Positions 1 through 9,977 are shown, counted from the first letter of the stretch. The stretch: 64,000 nucleotides of DNA from an uncultured Coriobacteriaceae bacterium (GCA_902786015.1 CADAAU010000007.1:62001-126000), one strand, 5' to 3'. Program-made: numbers and translations. The notes: generated by a model from the letters alone, not told the origin.

Positions 1-1337
1 TGATGGGCTTCGCAACCCACGGTCTGCACGGCATTGGCCACACGATCCTCGAGCGAAAGAGGGTTGGTGCGGCAGTCCAAGATATTTCGTTCGAACTTGA
101 GCAATAGAATTCTCGTGACTGCGGCATCTATGTATTCGGCCGGAATGGTCTCTCGCTCAACGAGGTTGACGACGGCGTCAACGTAGTTGTCGAGTGCTGC
201 AAAGTAGCTATCGAGGTCCTGAGCGGGATCGACGGGCTCAAGTAGAATGTCGGCGCCTGCCTCGATGGCCATACGCGCCGATTCCTGAGGGGCAAAGTTC
301 TTTTCGATGGCATCCATGATGAGGCTGTCGGTGCTTATGACGCCAGGGAAATTGAGCTCGGTGCGCAATACGTCGGTGACCAGAGTCTTCGAGAGGGACG
401 CGGGAAGGTTGATCGCCGTCCCGTCAAGCCCCGTATAGGTCTCCTTCTCGATAGAGGGGAACTGAATATGGGCCACCATCATCATGTCGGCCCCTTGCTC
501 GATGGCAGTCGCAAAGGGAATCAGCTCTCGCTCGCGCAGCTGTTCGAGCGAGAGATCGAGGCGCGGCAGGCCCGTGTGGCTGTCGGTGCTCGTATCGCCG
601 TGCCCGGGGAAGTGCTTGAGGCAGCCTACGATGCCGTGGTCGCGCAGTCCCTGCACAAAGGGGCTCTGTAGGCGCGCGACCAGCTGCGGGCTGTCCCCAA
701 AGGAACGAACGCCGATTATGGGGTTGTTGGGATTGCTGTTGATGTCGATGACGGGAGCGAAGTCACAGTTGATGCCGAGCGCGGCAAGCTCTTTGCCCAT
801 GATGGACGCCGCCTGTCGGGCATCCTCCTCGGTGCCCAAGGCGCCTAAGGCCATGTTTCCGCAGAGCTGGCAGCCGTTCACGATGCGATGCGCCGCGCCG
901 CCCTCTTGGTCGGTGGCAATCAAAAGCGGCACGCGTCCGGTGGACTCGTCGGGGGCGTTGGCCTCCTGTATGGAGTCGATCAGTCGCGTTGCCTGTTCGT
1001 TCCCCGCGAGGTTCTCTTCAAACAACAGAACGCCGCCAAACGCATGCTCGCCAAGATAATCCCGCGCTTTTGGAACGAGCTCGGTGAGGCCAGACGTAGA
1101 CCCGTCCTTCGAATACAAGACATAACGAAGGCTGGGCACTATCATCTGCTCGACCTTACGCCTCGTGTCCATGGCATCCATGATGGACTTGACGCGGTCG
1201 TTGGCAGCGCTCGTGGCGACGACGTCTTTGTTTACGGTCTTTTGCTCGGAAGTCTCTTTGCCTGAGCATGCGACAAGGGTCATCGTGGTGCCAAGTATTC
1301 CCAGAGCGCCTCGTCTTGTGATTGACTTGTTGAGCAT
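1..1337 (-). CDS. NagZ-like family 3 glycoside hydrolase lipoprotein (partial, runs off left edge)
   Basis: Probable surface-anchored beta-N-acetylglucosaminidase of glycoside hydrolase family 3. The first 445 codons are present and the C-terminus lies outside the window. The N-terminus has a twin-arginine (residues 8-9), a hydrophobic stretch and a lipobox LVAC with Cys24, so it should be exported and lipid-anchored. DQEGG (about 145-149) and KHFPGHGDTSTDSH (about 238) match the NagZ substrate loop and its His/Asp general acid-base motif. The ATG at 1337 follows AAGGAG. It lies 21 bp downstream of ftsH on the same strand and is probably cotranscribed with it. The likely role is trimming GlcNAc from wall fragments or glycans. 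Substrate specificity is inferred from the motif only. Confidence 0.85.
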   Translation of the reverse strand, partial: MLNKSITRRGALGILGTTMTLVACSGKETSEQKTVNKDVVATSAANDRVKSIMDAMDTRRKVEQMIVPSLRYVLYSKDGSTSGLTELVPKARDYLGEHAFGGVLLFEENLAGNEQATRLIDSIQEANAPDESTGRVPLLIATDQEGGAAHRIVNGCQLCGNMALGALGTEEDARQAASIMGKELAALGINCDFAPVIDINSNPNNPIIGVRSFGDSPQLVARLQSPFVQGLRDHGIVGCLKHFPGHGDTSTDSHTGLPRLDLSLEQLRERELIPFATAIEQGADMMMVAHIQFPSIEKETYTGLDGTAINLPASLSKTLVTDVLRTELNFPGVISTDSLIMDAIEKNFAPQESARMAIEAGADILLEPVDPAQDLDSYFAALDNYVDAVVNLVERETIPAEYIDAAVTRILLLKFERNILDCRTNPLSLEDRVANAVQTVGCEAH

Positions 1338-1358
1338 AGTCGTCTCCTTTTTGTGCCC

Positions 1359-3266
1359 TTAGGCCTGTTTGGGCAGATTTGGCGCAAAGCCATCGTCGCG
1401 CGTGAAGATTCGCATGAACTCCTCGCCGGTGATGGTCTCCTTGCGCTGAAGGTAACGGCTGATCTCGTGCAGCTTGAAGCGATGCGCACGAAGCGTGTCG
1501 AGGGCGGTCTTGTGGCCTTCTTCCACAAGGCGCTGGACCTCCTGGTCCACCGCCTCGGCAGTGCCCTCCGAGCAGGTGAGGTCAGTGGTGCCTCCCAAAT
1601 AGCGATTGCGCTGCTGGCCGAGAGCCACCATGCCGAACTTCTCGGTCATGCCGTACTGCGTGACCATTGCCCGAGCGATGTGCGTTGCCTTTTCGATGTC
1701 GTTCGATGCGCCGTTCGTGGCCTCGCCAAAGATGAGCTCCTCGGCTGCGCGGCCGCCGCAAAGAACGGCGATCTTGTTGCGCATCTCTGAGGTGGTGGTG
1801 AGGAAGTGCTCGTCCTCGTCCACCTGCATGGTAAATCCCAGGGCACCAGATGTGCGCGGAACGATGGTGATTTTGCTTACGGGAGCGGAGCCCTTCTGTG
1901 AGGCCGCAACGATCGCGTGTCCCGTCTCGTGGTAGGCGACGACCTGCTTTTCGTGCTCGTTGAGCACGGTGGACTTCTTTTTCTCGCCCGCGATGACGAC
2001 GTCGACGGACTCGATGAGGTCATCCTGCGTGACGAGGCGATGGCCCATGCGCACGGCACGCAACGCCGCCTCGTTTATCATGTTGGCAAGGTCGGCGCCC
2101 GAGGCTCCGGGAGTGGCGCGAGCGACGGCCGAAAGGTCGATGCCGCGCTCCATCTTTACGTCGTTGGCGTGGATCTTTAGGATGGCCTCGCGGCCGGCGA
2201 GGTCGGGAAGCTCCACGGGAATGCGTCGGTCAAAGCGCCCGGGACGCGTAAGCGCCTGGTCGAGCGTGTCGGGCATGTTGGTGGCGCCGAGCACCACGAT
2301 GCCCTTGTTGTTGTCGAAGCCGTCCATCTCGGTTAGGAGCTGGTTGAGCGTCTGCTCGCGCTCATCGTTGGTGGTCAAGGCACCGTCGCGTCGTTTGCCG
2401 ACGGTGTCAATCTCGTCAATAAACACGATGCAGGGAGCCTTTTCGTTTGCCTGCTTAAAGAGATCGCGCACCTTAGCTGCACCACGACCGACGAACATCT
2501 CCACGAACTCCGAACCGGAAATCTGGAAGAAGGGAACCTTGGCCTCGCCTGCGACAGCCTTTGCCAAAAGCGTCTTGCCCGTTCCTGGAGGGCCGACGAG
2601 AAGAGCGCCGCGTGGGCATCGCGCGCCGATTTCGGAATACTTTTGAGGGTTCTCGAGGAAGCTCGCGATCTCTTGCAACGACTCCTTTGCCTCGTCCTGT
2701 CCAGCGACGTCGGCAAACGTGACTCCCGTCTCCTTCTCGCCGACGATTTTTGCGCCTGAGCGGCCGAGTCCACCCATTCCAAAGCCGCCAAAGCCGCCGC
2801 CAAAGTTCATGGACGGGTCGTCTCCGTCCTCGGCGGCCTTCTTCATGCGACGATTGAGGCGCCAGCCAAAGAACACCATGATACCAATGGGGATACCGTA
2901 CGAGAGAAGCATGTAGATCCACAAGTCATTGCTCTGGTCGGGAATCTCGGCCTTGAAGTTCACCTCGTGCTGCTGTAAGAGGGGGACCAACCCATCGTCG
3001 TTGGGGAAGAGGGTGGTCTCATACGTCGTGGTTCCCTCCTTGCCCTGCTCTCCGTCGGTGAATGCGATCTTTCCTGTGCCAGTGTTGAGGTCCACATCGC
3101 GCACTTTGTTTTGCTGGACCATGGTCAGGAATTCGCTGTAGGTCACTTCCTTGATGGACTGGCGCTGGAACATGGTCCACGACTGATTGAGTGCCAGCAT
3201 GATGGCAACCGCGATTATGATATAGAGAAACATCGAACGACGCCGTTTTTGGTTGTTCATCTCCAT
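1359..3266 (-). CDS. ftsH: ATP-dependent zinc metalloprotease FtsH
   Basis: Membrane-anchored AAA+ protease that degrades misfolded membrane proteins and regulatory proteins, 635 aa from the chosen start. TM1 is near residues 12-28 and TM2 near 118-138, separated by an extracytoplasmic loop. They are followed by a Gly/Phe/Met-rich linker, Walker A GPPGTGKT (about 225), Walker B FIDEID, the SRH segment ending RPGRFDR, and the zinc site HETGH (about 443) with [11 protein letters not shown] downstream. The start [10 protein letters not shown] has AAGGAG nine bases upstream. A longer in-frame extension to 3371 lacks a ribosome site. After the pore motif FVEMFVG the sequence reads RGAAKVRD rather than the usual VGASRVRD, a mild oddity. 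Confidence 0.97.
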   Translation of the reverse strand: MEMNNQKRRRSMFLYIIIAVAIMLALNQSWTMFQRQSIKEVTYSEFLTMVQQNKVRDVDLNTGTGKIAFTDGEQGKEGTTTYETTLFPNDDGLVPLLQQHEVNFKAEIPDQSNDLWIYMLLSYGIPIGIMVFFGWRLNRRMKKAAEDGDDPSMNFGGGFGGFGMGGLGRSGAKIVGEKETGVTFADVAGQDEAKESLQEIASFLENPQKYSEIGARCPRGALLVGPPGTGKTLLAKAVAGEAKVPFFQISGSEFVEMFVGRGAAKVRDLFKQANEKAPCIVFIDEIDTVGKRRDGALTTNDEREQTLNQLLTEMDGFDNNKGIVVLGATNMPDTLDQALTRPGRFDRRIPVELPDLAGREAILKIHANDVKMERGIDLSAVARATPGASGADLANMINEAALRAVRMGHRLVTQDDLIESVDVVIAGEKKKSTVLNEHEKQVVAYHETGHAIVAASQKGSAPVSKITIVPRTSGALGFTMQVDEDEHFLTTTSEMRNKIAVLCGGRAAEELIFGEATNGASNDIEKATHIARAMVTQYGMTEKFGMVALGQQRNRYLGGTTDLTCSEGTAEAVDQEVQRLVEEGHKTALDTLRAHRFKLHEISRYLQRKETITGEEFMRIFTRDDGFAPNLPKQA

Positions 3267-3582
3267 GATCAGGGTCTCCTTGTAAAACGACAAAACTACA
3301 AACATGGTACCCGCACTTGGGCGCATTAGTCTCGGGCTTATTAAAACGTGTAAGCGATGTGGACTAGTCAATTTCTAGAACAATAAATTAATTAAATGAT
3401 TCAGATAAATTTCATCGCGCAATAAGGATGAGCCCGAACAATCGGAAGGGCGTACGGAATACAAACGCACAAAAAAATCCGCAAAAGGTTTACTTTGGGC
3501 TGCAGACGGTATCTATCTTTGCTAAAATTCCGTCCGTCCCCAATGCGCTCGCGGGTGAGTCCCGCAGGAAGGAATCGCACGG
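3267..3582. other. Divergent intergenic region between ftsH and ileS
   Basis: 316 bp with no gene. The ftsH side is AT-rich and includes the palindrome TTCTAGAA near 3371-3380. On the ileS side a possible -10 TAAAAT lies at 3523-3528. A small hairpin, GCGGG-TGAGT-CCCGC, sits just before the AGGAAGG ribosome site of ileS. I looked for a T-box leader, common before ileS in Actinobacteria, but saw no conserved T-box bulge sequence. Confidence 0.5.
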
Positions 3583-6396
3583 ATGGCTAATAAGTACAAA
3601 AAGACTACGAATCTTCCGCGCACAAAGTTTGCCATGCGGGCTAACCTTGCGCAGAACGAGCCCAAGCGGCTTGCGGCATGGGAAGAGGCCGGAGTCTATG
3701 AGTTAGCGCTTAAAAAGAACGAGGGTCACAAGAAGTTCGTCCTTCATGACGGTCCTCCGTATGCGAACGGACCGATTCACCTTGGACATGCGCAGAACAA
3801 GATCTCCAAGGACATTATCAACCGCTATTGGATGATGCAGGGACGAGAGGTTCCCTACGTGCCTGGTTGGGACTGCCATGGTCTGCCCATCGAGCACAAG
3901 GTGGAAGACATGGTCGGCCAGGACAAGTTCCGCGAGCTGCCAACGGCGACCATACGGCGGCTTTGTCGCGAGATGGCGGTCGAGCAGGTCGACACGCAGC
4001 GTCAGGGCTTCAAGCGGCTGGGTGTGCTTGGCGAGTGGGATAACCCCTACCTCACATATACGAACGACTATGACGCGACCGACATCGAGATTTTTAAGGC
4101 CATCTACGATGCGGGAGCCATCTATAGGGGTCGGAAGCCGGTGCATTGGTGCTCCCACTGCCACACGGCGCTTGCCGAGGCCGAGATTGAGTACGGCGAC
4201 GAGGTCAGCCCTGCCATTTTCGTTCGCTTCGAGATGACGACCACTCCGGCAGGCCTTGAGGCGTGGGACGGCAAGCTCGATGTTGCCATCTGGACCACGA
4301 CTCCTTGGACTCTGCCCGCAGACGATGCTGTGATTCTCCATCCCGAGGCCGCATACGTCGCAGTGGAGCACGAGGGACGCGCCGCCATCTTTGCGGAAGC
4401 CCTCTGGCAGAAGTGTGCCGATAAGTTTGGTTGGGAAGATGCGCGTCTGGTATGTGGTGAGGACGGCGAGCCTTGGCACTCGACGGGAGCCGCGCTTGCG
4501 GAGAACCGCTACAAGCAACCTATCTTTGGCGACCAAGGCGAGACGGGCAAGTTCATTTACGCAGACTACGTTACGCTCGAAGACGGCACGGGTATCGTGC
4601 ACAGCGCACCGGGACATGGTGTAGACGACTACTTGGCGGGCATGAAGTTCGACGTTCCCGTGGTCATGCCGGTGGATGACGACGGGCGCTTCTACAAGGG
4701 CGAAGGCATGGGTACGGGCGGCCCGTGGGGTGGCATGGAGGTTAACGAGGCCAACCCGCACATCATCAAGTGGCTTGACGAGCGTGGTGCGCTCATTCTC
4801 CACGAAGACATGAACCACAGCTATCCGCACTGCTGGCGCTGCAAGAATCCCGTGATCTTCCGCGCGACGAGCCAATGGTTTGTCTCCATGGACGCGACGG
4901 GGTTGCGCGATACCGCTCGCGAGGCGCTTGACCACGTGGACTTCTATCCCGCACATGCGGTCAAACGCATTGGCTCAATGGTCGAGGGGCGTCCGGACTG
5001 GTGCATCTCGCGTCAGCGCAACTGGGGTGTGCCCATTCCTGCGTTCACCTGCCAGGACTGTGGCGAGTCCGTCATGAACGACGACACGCTCGATGCCGTT
5101 ATCGAGCTCTTTAGGGAGCATGGGTCTGACCACTGGTTTACCGACGAGCCCTCGAGCTATCTTGGCGATGCGTGCGTATGCCCCCATTGCGGTAGTCATA
5201 ACCTCAAGTCAGACCGCGACATTTTGGACGTGTGGTGGGACTCCGGCGTCTCCCATACGGCGGTGTGTCGCCACCGCGACTATCTGGGCTTCCCGGCAGA
5301 CATGTATCTCGAAGGCTCCGATCAGCATCGTGGCTGGTTCATGAGTTCGCTCATGACGAGTATCGGCGCCTATGGTGTTGCGCCTTACAAGGCTGTGGTG
5401 AGCCAGGGCTTTACGCTCGATGGTCAAGGCCGCAAGATGAGTAAGTCGCTCGGAAACGTCATCGACCCCAACAAGGAATGTGCGACACGCGGCGCTGATG
5501 TTCTTCGTCTGTGGGTAGCCTCCGTCGATACGAGCGTCGACGTGCCATGCGATGACCAAATCCTCAATCACGTGGGTGAGGCCTACCGCCGTTTCCGCAA
5601 TACGTTCCGCTTCCTCTTGGGTGAGATCGAGGATCAGTTCGATCCGGCGACCGATGGCGTGGCGACCGAGGACTTGCTGCCGTACGATAAGCTCATGCTT
5701 GCACGCTTGTGTGAAGTGCACGACGAGGTGAGCGAAGCTTATGCGGGCTATCGATTCAACCAGGCGTATCGCACGCTCTATGATTTTGTTATTACAGAGC
5801 TTTCCAACGGATATCTGAATGCGACGAAGGACCGTGTATACTGCGAAGCTCCCACGAGTCCTGCACGCCGAAGCGCACAGACGGTGTGGGCGCACATCCT
5901 GTCCATGCTCCTGCGAGACCTGCAGCCCATATTGGTGTATACCACCGACGAGGTCATGGAGTATCTGCCCAAGAGCATGCGTGACGGACAGGAGTATGCG
6001 GCGCTGCTCGACTGGTGGAAGGCCCCCATGTCTGCTGAGGAGCGTGCGGCGTACCTGCCCGTGTATGCGGCGGTCGTGGAGACGCGTGCGGCATTTACCA
6101 AATCGTATGAGGACGCCATAGGATCAGGTGCGATTTCTGAGAAGACGACGCAGGCTGCATGTGCACGTCTCGTCGTGCCCGCGGAGCAGTACGTGCTGCT
6201 TTCGGGCGAGCTTGGATGCGACTTGGCCGAGCCGTTCGTTTGCTCCGAGGTTGTATTGGAACAGGGCGAGGAGCTTGCGTGCGAAGCTGTCCCGGCGCAA
6301 GGCGAGAAGTGCGAGAGGTGTTGGAACTGGCGGACGCTGGGGCCCGATCACCTTTGCACGCGTTGTCATGACGCAATAAACGAATTCGAGGACTAG
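3583..6396 (+). CDS. ileS: Isoleucyl-tRNA synthetase
   Basis: Class I aminoacyl-tRNA synthetase charging tRNA-Ile, 937 aa, normal for bacterial-type IleRS. The HIGH-type motif is PIHLGHA at residues 64-70 and the KMSKS loop is at 618-622. The CP1 editing region contains the TTTPWTLPADDAV block. The C-terminal zinc finger CERCWNWRTLGPDHLCTRC is at about 909-927, with all four cysteines present. The ATG follows AGGAAGGAATCGCACGG. A strong hairpin separates it from lspA, a neighbour frequently seen downstream of ileS in bacteria. Nothing is broken or unusual. Confidence 0.98.
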   Translation: MANKYKKTTNLPRTKFAMRANLAQNEPKRLAAWEEAGVYELALKKNEGHKKFVLHDGPPYANGPIHLGHAQNKISKDIINRYWMMQGREVPYVPGWDCHGLPIEHKVEDMVGQDKFRELPTATIRRLCREMAVEQVDTQRQGFKRLGVLGEWDNPYLTYTNDYDATDIEIFKAIYDAGAIYRGRKPVHWCSHCHTALAEAEIEYGDEVSPAIFVRFEMTTTPAGLEAWDGKLDVAIWTTTPWTLPADDAVILHPEAAYVAVEHEGRAAIFAEALWQKCADKFGWEDARLVCGEDGEPWHSTGAALAENRYKQPIFGDQGETGKFIYADYVTLEDGTGIVHSAPGHGVDDYLAGMKFDVPVVMPVDDDGRFYKGEGMGTGGPWGGMEVNEANPHIIKWLDERGALILHEDMNHSYPHCWRCKNPVIFRATSQWFVSMDATGLRDTAREALDHVDFYPAHAVKRIGSMVEGRPDWCISRQRNWGVPIPAFTCQDCGESVMNDDTLDAVIELFREHGSDHWFTDEPSSYLGDACVCPHCGSHNLKSDRDILDVWWDSGVSHTAVCRHRDYLGFPADMYLEGSDQHRGWFMSSLMTSIGAYGVAPYKAVVSQGFTLDGQGRKMSKSLGNVIDPNKECATRGADVLRLWVASVDTSVDVPCDDQILNHVGEAYRRFRNTFRFLLGEIEDQFDPATDGVATEDLLPYDKLMLARLCEVHDEVSEAYAGYRFNQAYRTLYDFVITELSNGYLNATKDRVYCEAPTSPARRSAQTVWAHILSMLLRDLQPILVYTTDEVMEYLPKSMRDGQEYAALLDWWKAPMSAEERAAYLPVYAAVVETRAAFTKSYEDAIGSGAISEKTTQAACARLVVPAEQYVLLSGELGCDLAEPFVCSEVVLEQGEELACEAVPAQGEKCERCWNWRTLGPDHLCTRCHDAINEFED

Positions 6397-6404
6397 TAGA
6401 AGCG

Positions 6405-6432
6405 GGTCCTCCCTGCGCGGGTGGGGAGGACC
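6405..6432 (+). terminator. Intercistronic hairpin between ileS and lspA
   Basis: A perfect 9-bp stem, GGTCCTCCC paired with GGGAGGACC around a 10-base loop, begins 8 bases after the ileS stop. No T-run follows and lspA starts 16 bases later. It is more likely an RNA-processing or partial-termination structure than a full terminator. Confidence 0.45.
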
Positions 6433-6448
6433 TTCGAGGAGGCAATAC

Positions 6449-6970
6449 ATGGAGACAAGATTCTCTGCGATAGGTGGCAGGGGACTTCGCATCTTCTTGT
6501 TTTGGGTCGTTGTGATACTGGTGGTTGTGGTAGACCAAGCCACGAAGGCCGCCGCAATCGAGGTCCTTGGTGATGGCAGTGGTGTCTTGATTCCCGGCAT
6601 CATGAATCTCGTGCATGTAGAGAACACGGGCGCAGCGTTCTCCATGGGCGAGGGAGGCGGCGTCCTGTTCATAATTATTGCCTTGGCCTTTCTCGTGGGG
6701 TCTTGTCTGCTGGTATGGCACGAGAACGAGCTGCCTCTGGGAGTGGTCTTTTCGGTCGGGCTTGTCGCGGGCGGCGGACTCGGTAACATGATAGACCGGA
6801 TTATGAACGGCTCTGTGACGGACTTCCTCTCGACTGCATTCATAAACTTTCCCGTATTTAACTTCGCCGACATCTGCGTGACCGTAGGTGTCGTATGTGC
6901 CATCGTGGGCTACTGGGTTTGGGACAGTCGTCGCAGCGAGGCGACGGCGAGCGGGGAGTCGCATGCTTAG
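6449..6970 (+). CDS. lspA: Lipoprotein signal peptidase (signal peptidase II)
   Basis: Membrane aspartyl protease that cuts the signal peptide from prolipoproteins ahead of the lipidated Cys, 173 aa with four hydrophobic segments. The family blocks are VVDQATK, NTGAAFSMG, GNMIDRIMNGSVTDFL and FPVFNFADI. The Asp of MIDR and the Asp of NFADI are the catalytic pair. GAGGAGG lies just upstream of the ATG. The 3' end overlaps the next gene by 8 bp, so translation is probably coupled. Lipoproteins in this window that would need it include the NagZ-like protein and LivJ. Confidence 0.96.
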   Translation: METRFSAIGGRGLRIFLFWVVVILVVVVDQATKAAAIEVLGDGSGVLIPGIMNLVHVENTGAAFSMGEGGGVLFIIIALAFLVGSCLLVWHENELPLGVVFSVGLVAGGGLGNMIDRIMNGSVTDFLSTAFINFPVFNFADICVTVGVVCAIVGYWVWDSRRSEATASGESHA

Positions 6971-7997
6971 GCATGTTGAAGGGCTCGTCGGCCCGCAGTC
7001 GGATGACATGCGTTTGGATGCCTATGTTGCCACGCTGCCCGACTGCCCGAGCCGATCCGCTTGTGCCCGTCTAATTCAGTCGGGTTCCGTCACCATCAAC
7101 GACACGCTTGCCACCAGCAAGTCCGAACGTGTGCTTTTGGGTGATCGCGTGGTGGTCTGTTGGGATGCAATCGAATCGGATTCGATGAGCCGCCTTGTCC
7201 CCAACTCTCAGATTCCGCTCGATATTCGCTTTGAGGACGACTACCTCATCGTTCTTTCGAAGCAGGCCGGGCTCGTATGCCATCCCAGTCCTGGTCACGA
7301 AACCGACACGTTAGCGAATGCTTTGGTGGCGCATTGTGGTTACGATAGGCTTGGCAAGCTCCAAGGCGAGGACCGCTTGGGCATCGTACACCGTTTGGAT
7401 CGTGACACGTCAGGTCTCATGGTTGCGGCGAAGGATGACGACACGCAGAGGGCGTTGCAAGACCTCATTCGTCTGCGCGTGCTCGACCGACGCTATTTGA
7501 CCCTTGTCCACGGGTATGTGGCGCCTGATGAAGGGACGATTACCACTGGTATTGCCCGGTCGTCAAGAGACCGTACGCGCATGACGGTAACGGATGACCC
7601 CGGCGCGCGCGAGGCGATTACGACGTTCAGAACGTTGGAGCGATTTGAGGCGGGTTCCAGGGACGACGGATATACACTTCTTGAGTGTCATCTGTTTACT
7701 GGCCGCACCCATCAAATCCGCGTTCATATGCGACATATCGCTCATCCCGTTGTTGGTGATCCCATATACGGATATAGGGCAAAACGCGGTAGGGGAGAGT
7801 GTCGGAATCTAGGCCTCGAGAGGCAGTTCCTGCACTCTTGGCGTATTGCATTCGACCACCCTGTGGATGGCGTACACATCGAGCTTACCGATACCCTCCC
7901 CAGTGATCTTTTGGACGTGATGAATGGTATTGCCTCGATGTCTATGGGGCGCACGAAGGCTGGTGTTGAGGTGTTGGGGAATCCGGTCGGTCCATAG
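6963..7997 (+). CDS. RluD-family 23S rRNA pseudouridine synthase
   Basis: RluA/RluD-type pseudouridine synthase of 344 aa, acting on uridines of large-subunit rRNA. The N-terminal S4-like RNA-binding domain covers about residues 14-85. The catalytic motif HRLDRDTSGL contains the essential Asp, and the C-terminal motif GRTHQIRVHM is present. I chose the ATG at 6963, which overlaps the lspA stop, because GGGGAG precedes it and the S4 domain begins just after. The gene after lspA is of this family in many Gram-positive bacteria. The exact target uridine cannot be read from sequence. Confidence 0.93.
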   Translation: MLRHVEGLVGPQSDDMRLDAYVATLPDCPSRSACARLIQSGSVTINDTLATSKSERVLLGDRVVVCWDAIESDSMSRLVPNSQIPLDIRFEDDYLIVLSKQAGLVCHPSPGHETDTLANALVAHCGYDRLGKLQGEDRLGIVHRLDRDTSGLMVAAKDDDTQRALQDLIRLRVLDRRYLTLVHGYVAPDEGTITTGIARSSRDRTRMTVTDDPGAREAITTFRTLERFEAGSRDDGYTLLECHLFTGRTHQIRVHMRHIAHPVVGDPIYGYRAKRGRGECRNLGLERQFLHSWRIAFDHPVDGVHIELTDTLPSDLLDVMNGIASMSMGRTKAGVEVLGNPVGP

Positions 7998-8035
7998 TCG
8001 CCTGTTGTATACTCTTTAGACGGAGAAAGGGGGCC

Positions 8036-9325
8036 ATGGTGGAACTCAACAGTGTAGGCATAACGCCTATTGCCATCGTAAACATGGTCTTTGCTGCATT
8101 TTTCACCGTCGCGTATGCATATCAAGTCATATATATGCTTATCGTCTTGCGGCGTGGCATGGTGCAGCTGGCGCCGGCAAAGAAAAAGCACAGTTTTGCG
8201 TTTGTCATAGCCGCACACAACGAAGAGGCGGTCATAGCCAATCTCGTGCGTTCCATCATGACGCAAGAGTATGATGGCAACATCGGATGCTTCGTAATTG
8301 CTGACAACTGCACGGATGCGACGGCGCAATGTGCGCGCGAAGCGGGTGCGGTCGCATGGGAACGCAATGACCTCGTGCGTAAGGGAAAGAGCTGGGCGCT
8401 GGACTATGCCTTTGCTCGACTCATGGATGAGTATACCGACCAGTACGAGGGCTTCTTTGTGATGGATGCCGACAACATCATTGCTCCCGATTACGTCGAC
8501 AAGATGAACGACGCCTTCGATGCGGGGTATCTGGTGTGCACGAGCTATAGAAATTCAAAGAACTTTGACTCTAGTTGGGTAAGTTCGGCTTACGCCACAT
8601 GGTTCCTTCGTGAGGCCCGCTTTCTTAACAATCCACGTATGATGCTGGGCACAAGCTGCGCAATCTCGGGGTCTGGCTGGCTCGTAGCAGCATCCGTGGT
8701 ACGTGGTATGCACGGCTGGAGGTTCCACACACTTACGGAGGACATCCAGTTTTCCACGTTCTGTTGTGCCCACGGCATACAGATAGGGTTCTCGCCTGCA
8801 GAGTTCTTTGACGAGCAGCCCGTGACCTTTAAGGCCTCGTGGATCCAGAGGCTTCGATGGACCAAGGGCTTCTATCAGGTGTTCTTCTCATACAACAAGA
8901 ACCTCCTGCACGGCATAGTTCACGACCATCGCTTCGCCTCATACGACATGCTCATGACCATTGCTCCCGCGATGTTGCTCTCGCTTGCCTCGGCGCTCAT
9001 GAACAGCGGTTACCTGCTGCTTGGCTGGCTCGGACACGGATACTTTGCCACCGAGACAGAGATGCAGATGTGCTTGGGATCGCTCATCATGACGTTTGGC
9101 TCAATTTACGTTACCTTCTTCATTACGGGTGTCATCACCACCATAAGCGAGCGTAAGCACATCCACACGCGTAAGCGTTGGCGGATCTTTACGAACCTCT
9201 TTACGTTCCCAGTCTTTATGCTCAGCTACATTCCCATCACGGTTGTCGCACTGTTCAAGAAGGTCGAATGGGTTCCCACAAAGCACGACATTGCCGTCAA
9301 CTTCGATGACGTGGTGGCCGATTAG
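8036..9325 (+). CDS. Membrane-embedded processive glycosyltransferase, family 2
   Basis: 429-aa GT2 enzyme of the cellulose/hyaluronan synthase-like fold. One TM helix lies near the N-terminus (about 10-35). The cytoplasmic catalytic domain has AAHNEE, the DxD-type site MDADN, the acceptor motif TED and the processivity motif QRLRW. Three C-terminal TM segments follow. The ATG has GGAGAAAGGGGG upstream and TATACT lies at 8008-8013. It probably polymerises or transfers a sugar across the membrane for surface polysaccharide or glycolipid. Substrate unknown. A palindromic repeat follows within 20 bp of the stop. Confidence 0.85.
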   Translation: MVELNSVGITPIAIVNMVFAAFFTVAYAYQVIYMLIVLRRGMVQLAPAKKKHSFAFVIAAHNEEAVIANLVRSIMTQEYDGNIGCFVIADNCTDATAQCAREAGAVAWERNDLVRKGKSWALDYAFARLMDEYTDQYEGFFVMDADNIIAPDYVDKMNDAFDAGYLVCTSYRNSKNFDSSWVSSAYATWFLREARFLNNPRMMLGTSCAISGSGWLVAASVVRGMHGWRFHTLTEDIQFSTFCCAHGIQIGFSPAEFFDEQPVTFKASWIQRLRWTKGFYQVFFSYNKNLLHGIVHDHRFASYDMLMTIAPAMLLSLASALMNSGYLLLGWLGHGYFATETEMQMCLGSLIMTFGSIYVTFFITGVITTISERKHIHTRKRWRIFTNLFTFPVFMLSYIPITVVALFKKVEWVPTKHDIAVNFDDVVAD

Positions 9326-9338
9326 AGCGATTCGATAT

Positions 9339-9486
9339 ACCCGTGCTCAAACAGTCGTTTCCGGGGCGGGAGTGGGGTTATGCCCCCGTGCTCGAACAGT
9401 CCTCGGCTTTGCCTGCGGAACTCGCATGGGGACATAACCCAACCCCCGCCTACTGCGGAACAGTGCGCGGTGGACATATACCGCTC
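9339..9486. repeat. Palindromic repeat locus A (one copy nested in another)
   Basis: A full copy spans 9365-9450. Its left arm, ending GGGGTTATG, is 9365-9386; its centre is CAGTCCTCGGCTTTGCCTG; its right arm, beginning ACATAACCC, is 9428-9450. Flanking half-copies, GTGCTCAAACAGTC at about 9343-9356 and CTGCGGAAC with GACATATACCGC at 9453-9482, look like the left and right halves of an older copy split at its centre. The same family occurs near 15.2, 47.0, 52.3 and 54.2 kb. Confidence 0.85.
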
Positions 9487-9630
9487 CTATGCTCCGCCCG
9501 CCAAGCCAAGAGATTCGTTGCAGGAGATACGCCGGATCGGGCTGTCTGTTCTGATGATATGTTTTTATGCCAAAAGATGTATTCCGACGATCCAGCCAGT
9601 CCGGACCGGACGCGAGCCCTCGGGGAGGGG

Positions 9631-9883
9631 CGTCTCGCGCAGGTCGTTCGTCCGCCTCGCGGTCGGCGCCATCGCCGAGTAGGCCGCGCGGGGCGAGGAG
9701 GGCCTCGAGGCCCTGGCCGACGCCATGAGCTCCGGCGTCATCACCGTCATGGCAGTGCGCTACGACGAGGTCTGCATCTCGGTCGTCGACGTCACCCGGG
9801 GTCGCAGGAGGGCGAGGCCCGTTGCGGGCGCCAGGGTCAAGATCACCTCGTACTACAACAAGAGGTCCATGGAGGTCACCACC
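9631..9883 (+). pseudogene. Relic of an exported protein with an Ig/transthyretin-like segment
   Basis: A decayed coding fragment. In one frame it reads SRRSFVRLAVGAIAE (a Tat-type start), an in-frame TAG at 9680-9682, then AARGEEGLEALADAM and on through VVDVTRG, PVAGARVKITSYYN and VTTGK. The last stretch resembles a carboxypeptidase-regulatory/transthyretin-like beta domain. A good ribosome site, GGGGAGG, precedes SRRSF, but the expected start codon position is GTC. The reading frame ends in a half-copy of the palindromic repeat. The parent gene is unknown to me; a full-length relative elsewhere in this genome would be expected. Confidence 0.6.
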
Positions 9884-9935
9884 GGCAAGGGCGGAGGTTA
9901 TGCCCCCGTTCCCGCTCGGGTGAGGACTGTCTGCG
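9884..9935. repeat. Half-copy of the palindromic repeat at the end of the gene relic
   Basis: GGCAAGGGCGGAGGTTATG at 9884-9902 matches the left arm of the copy at 52310. A degenerate centre (GAGGACTGTCTGCG) follows, but no right arm. It truncates the relic reading frame just before this point. Confidence 0.65.
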
Positions 9936-9977
9936 CGTGCAACATCTGGCGTTTGTCTAGTCTCGCCTGCGCTAATC

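Noticed and set aside
3380..3582. T-box riboswitch before ileS
   Set aside because: The expected conserved T-box bulge and antiterminator/antisequestrator sequence was not found; only a small hairpin next to the ribosome site is visible.
9343..9960. Open frame of about 200 codons through the repeat region
   Set aside because: It starts inside the palindromic repeat and runs in a different frame from the relic; its Arg/Gly-rich translation is low-complexity noise.
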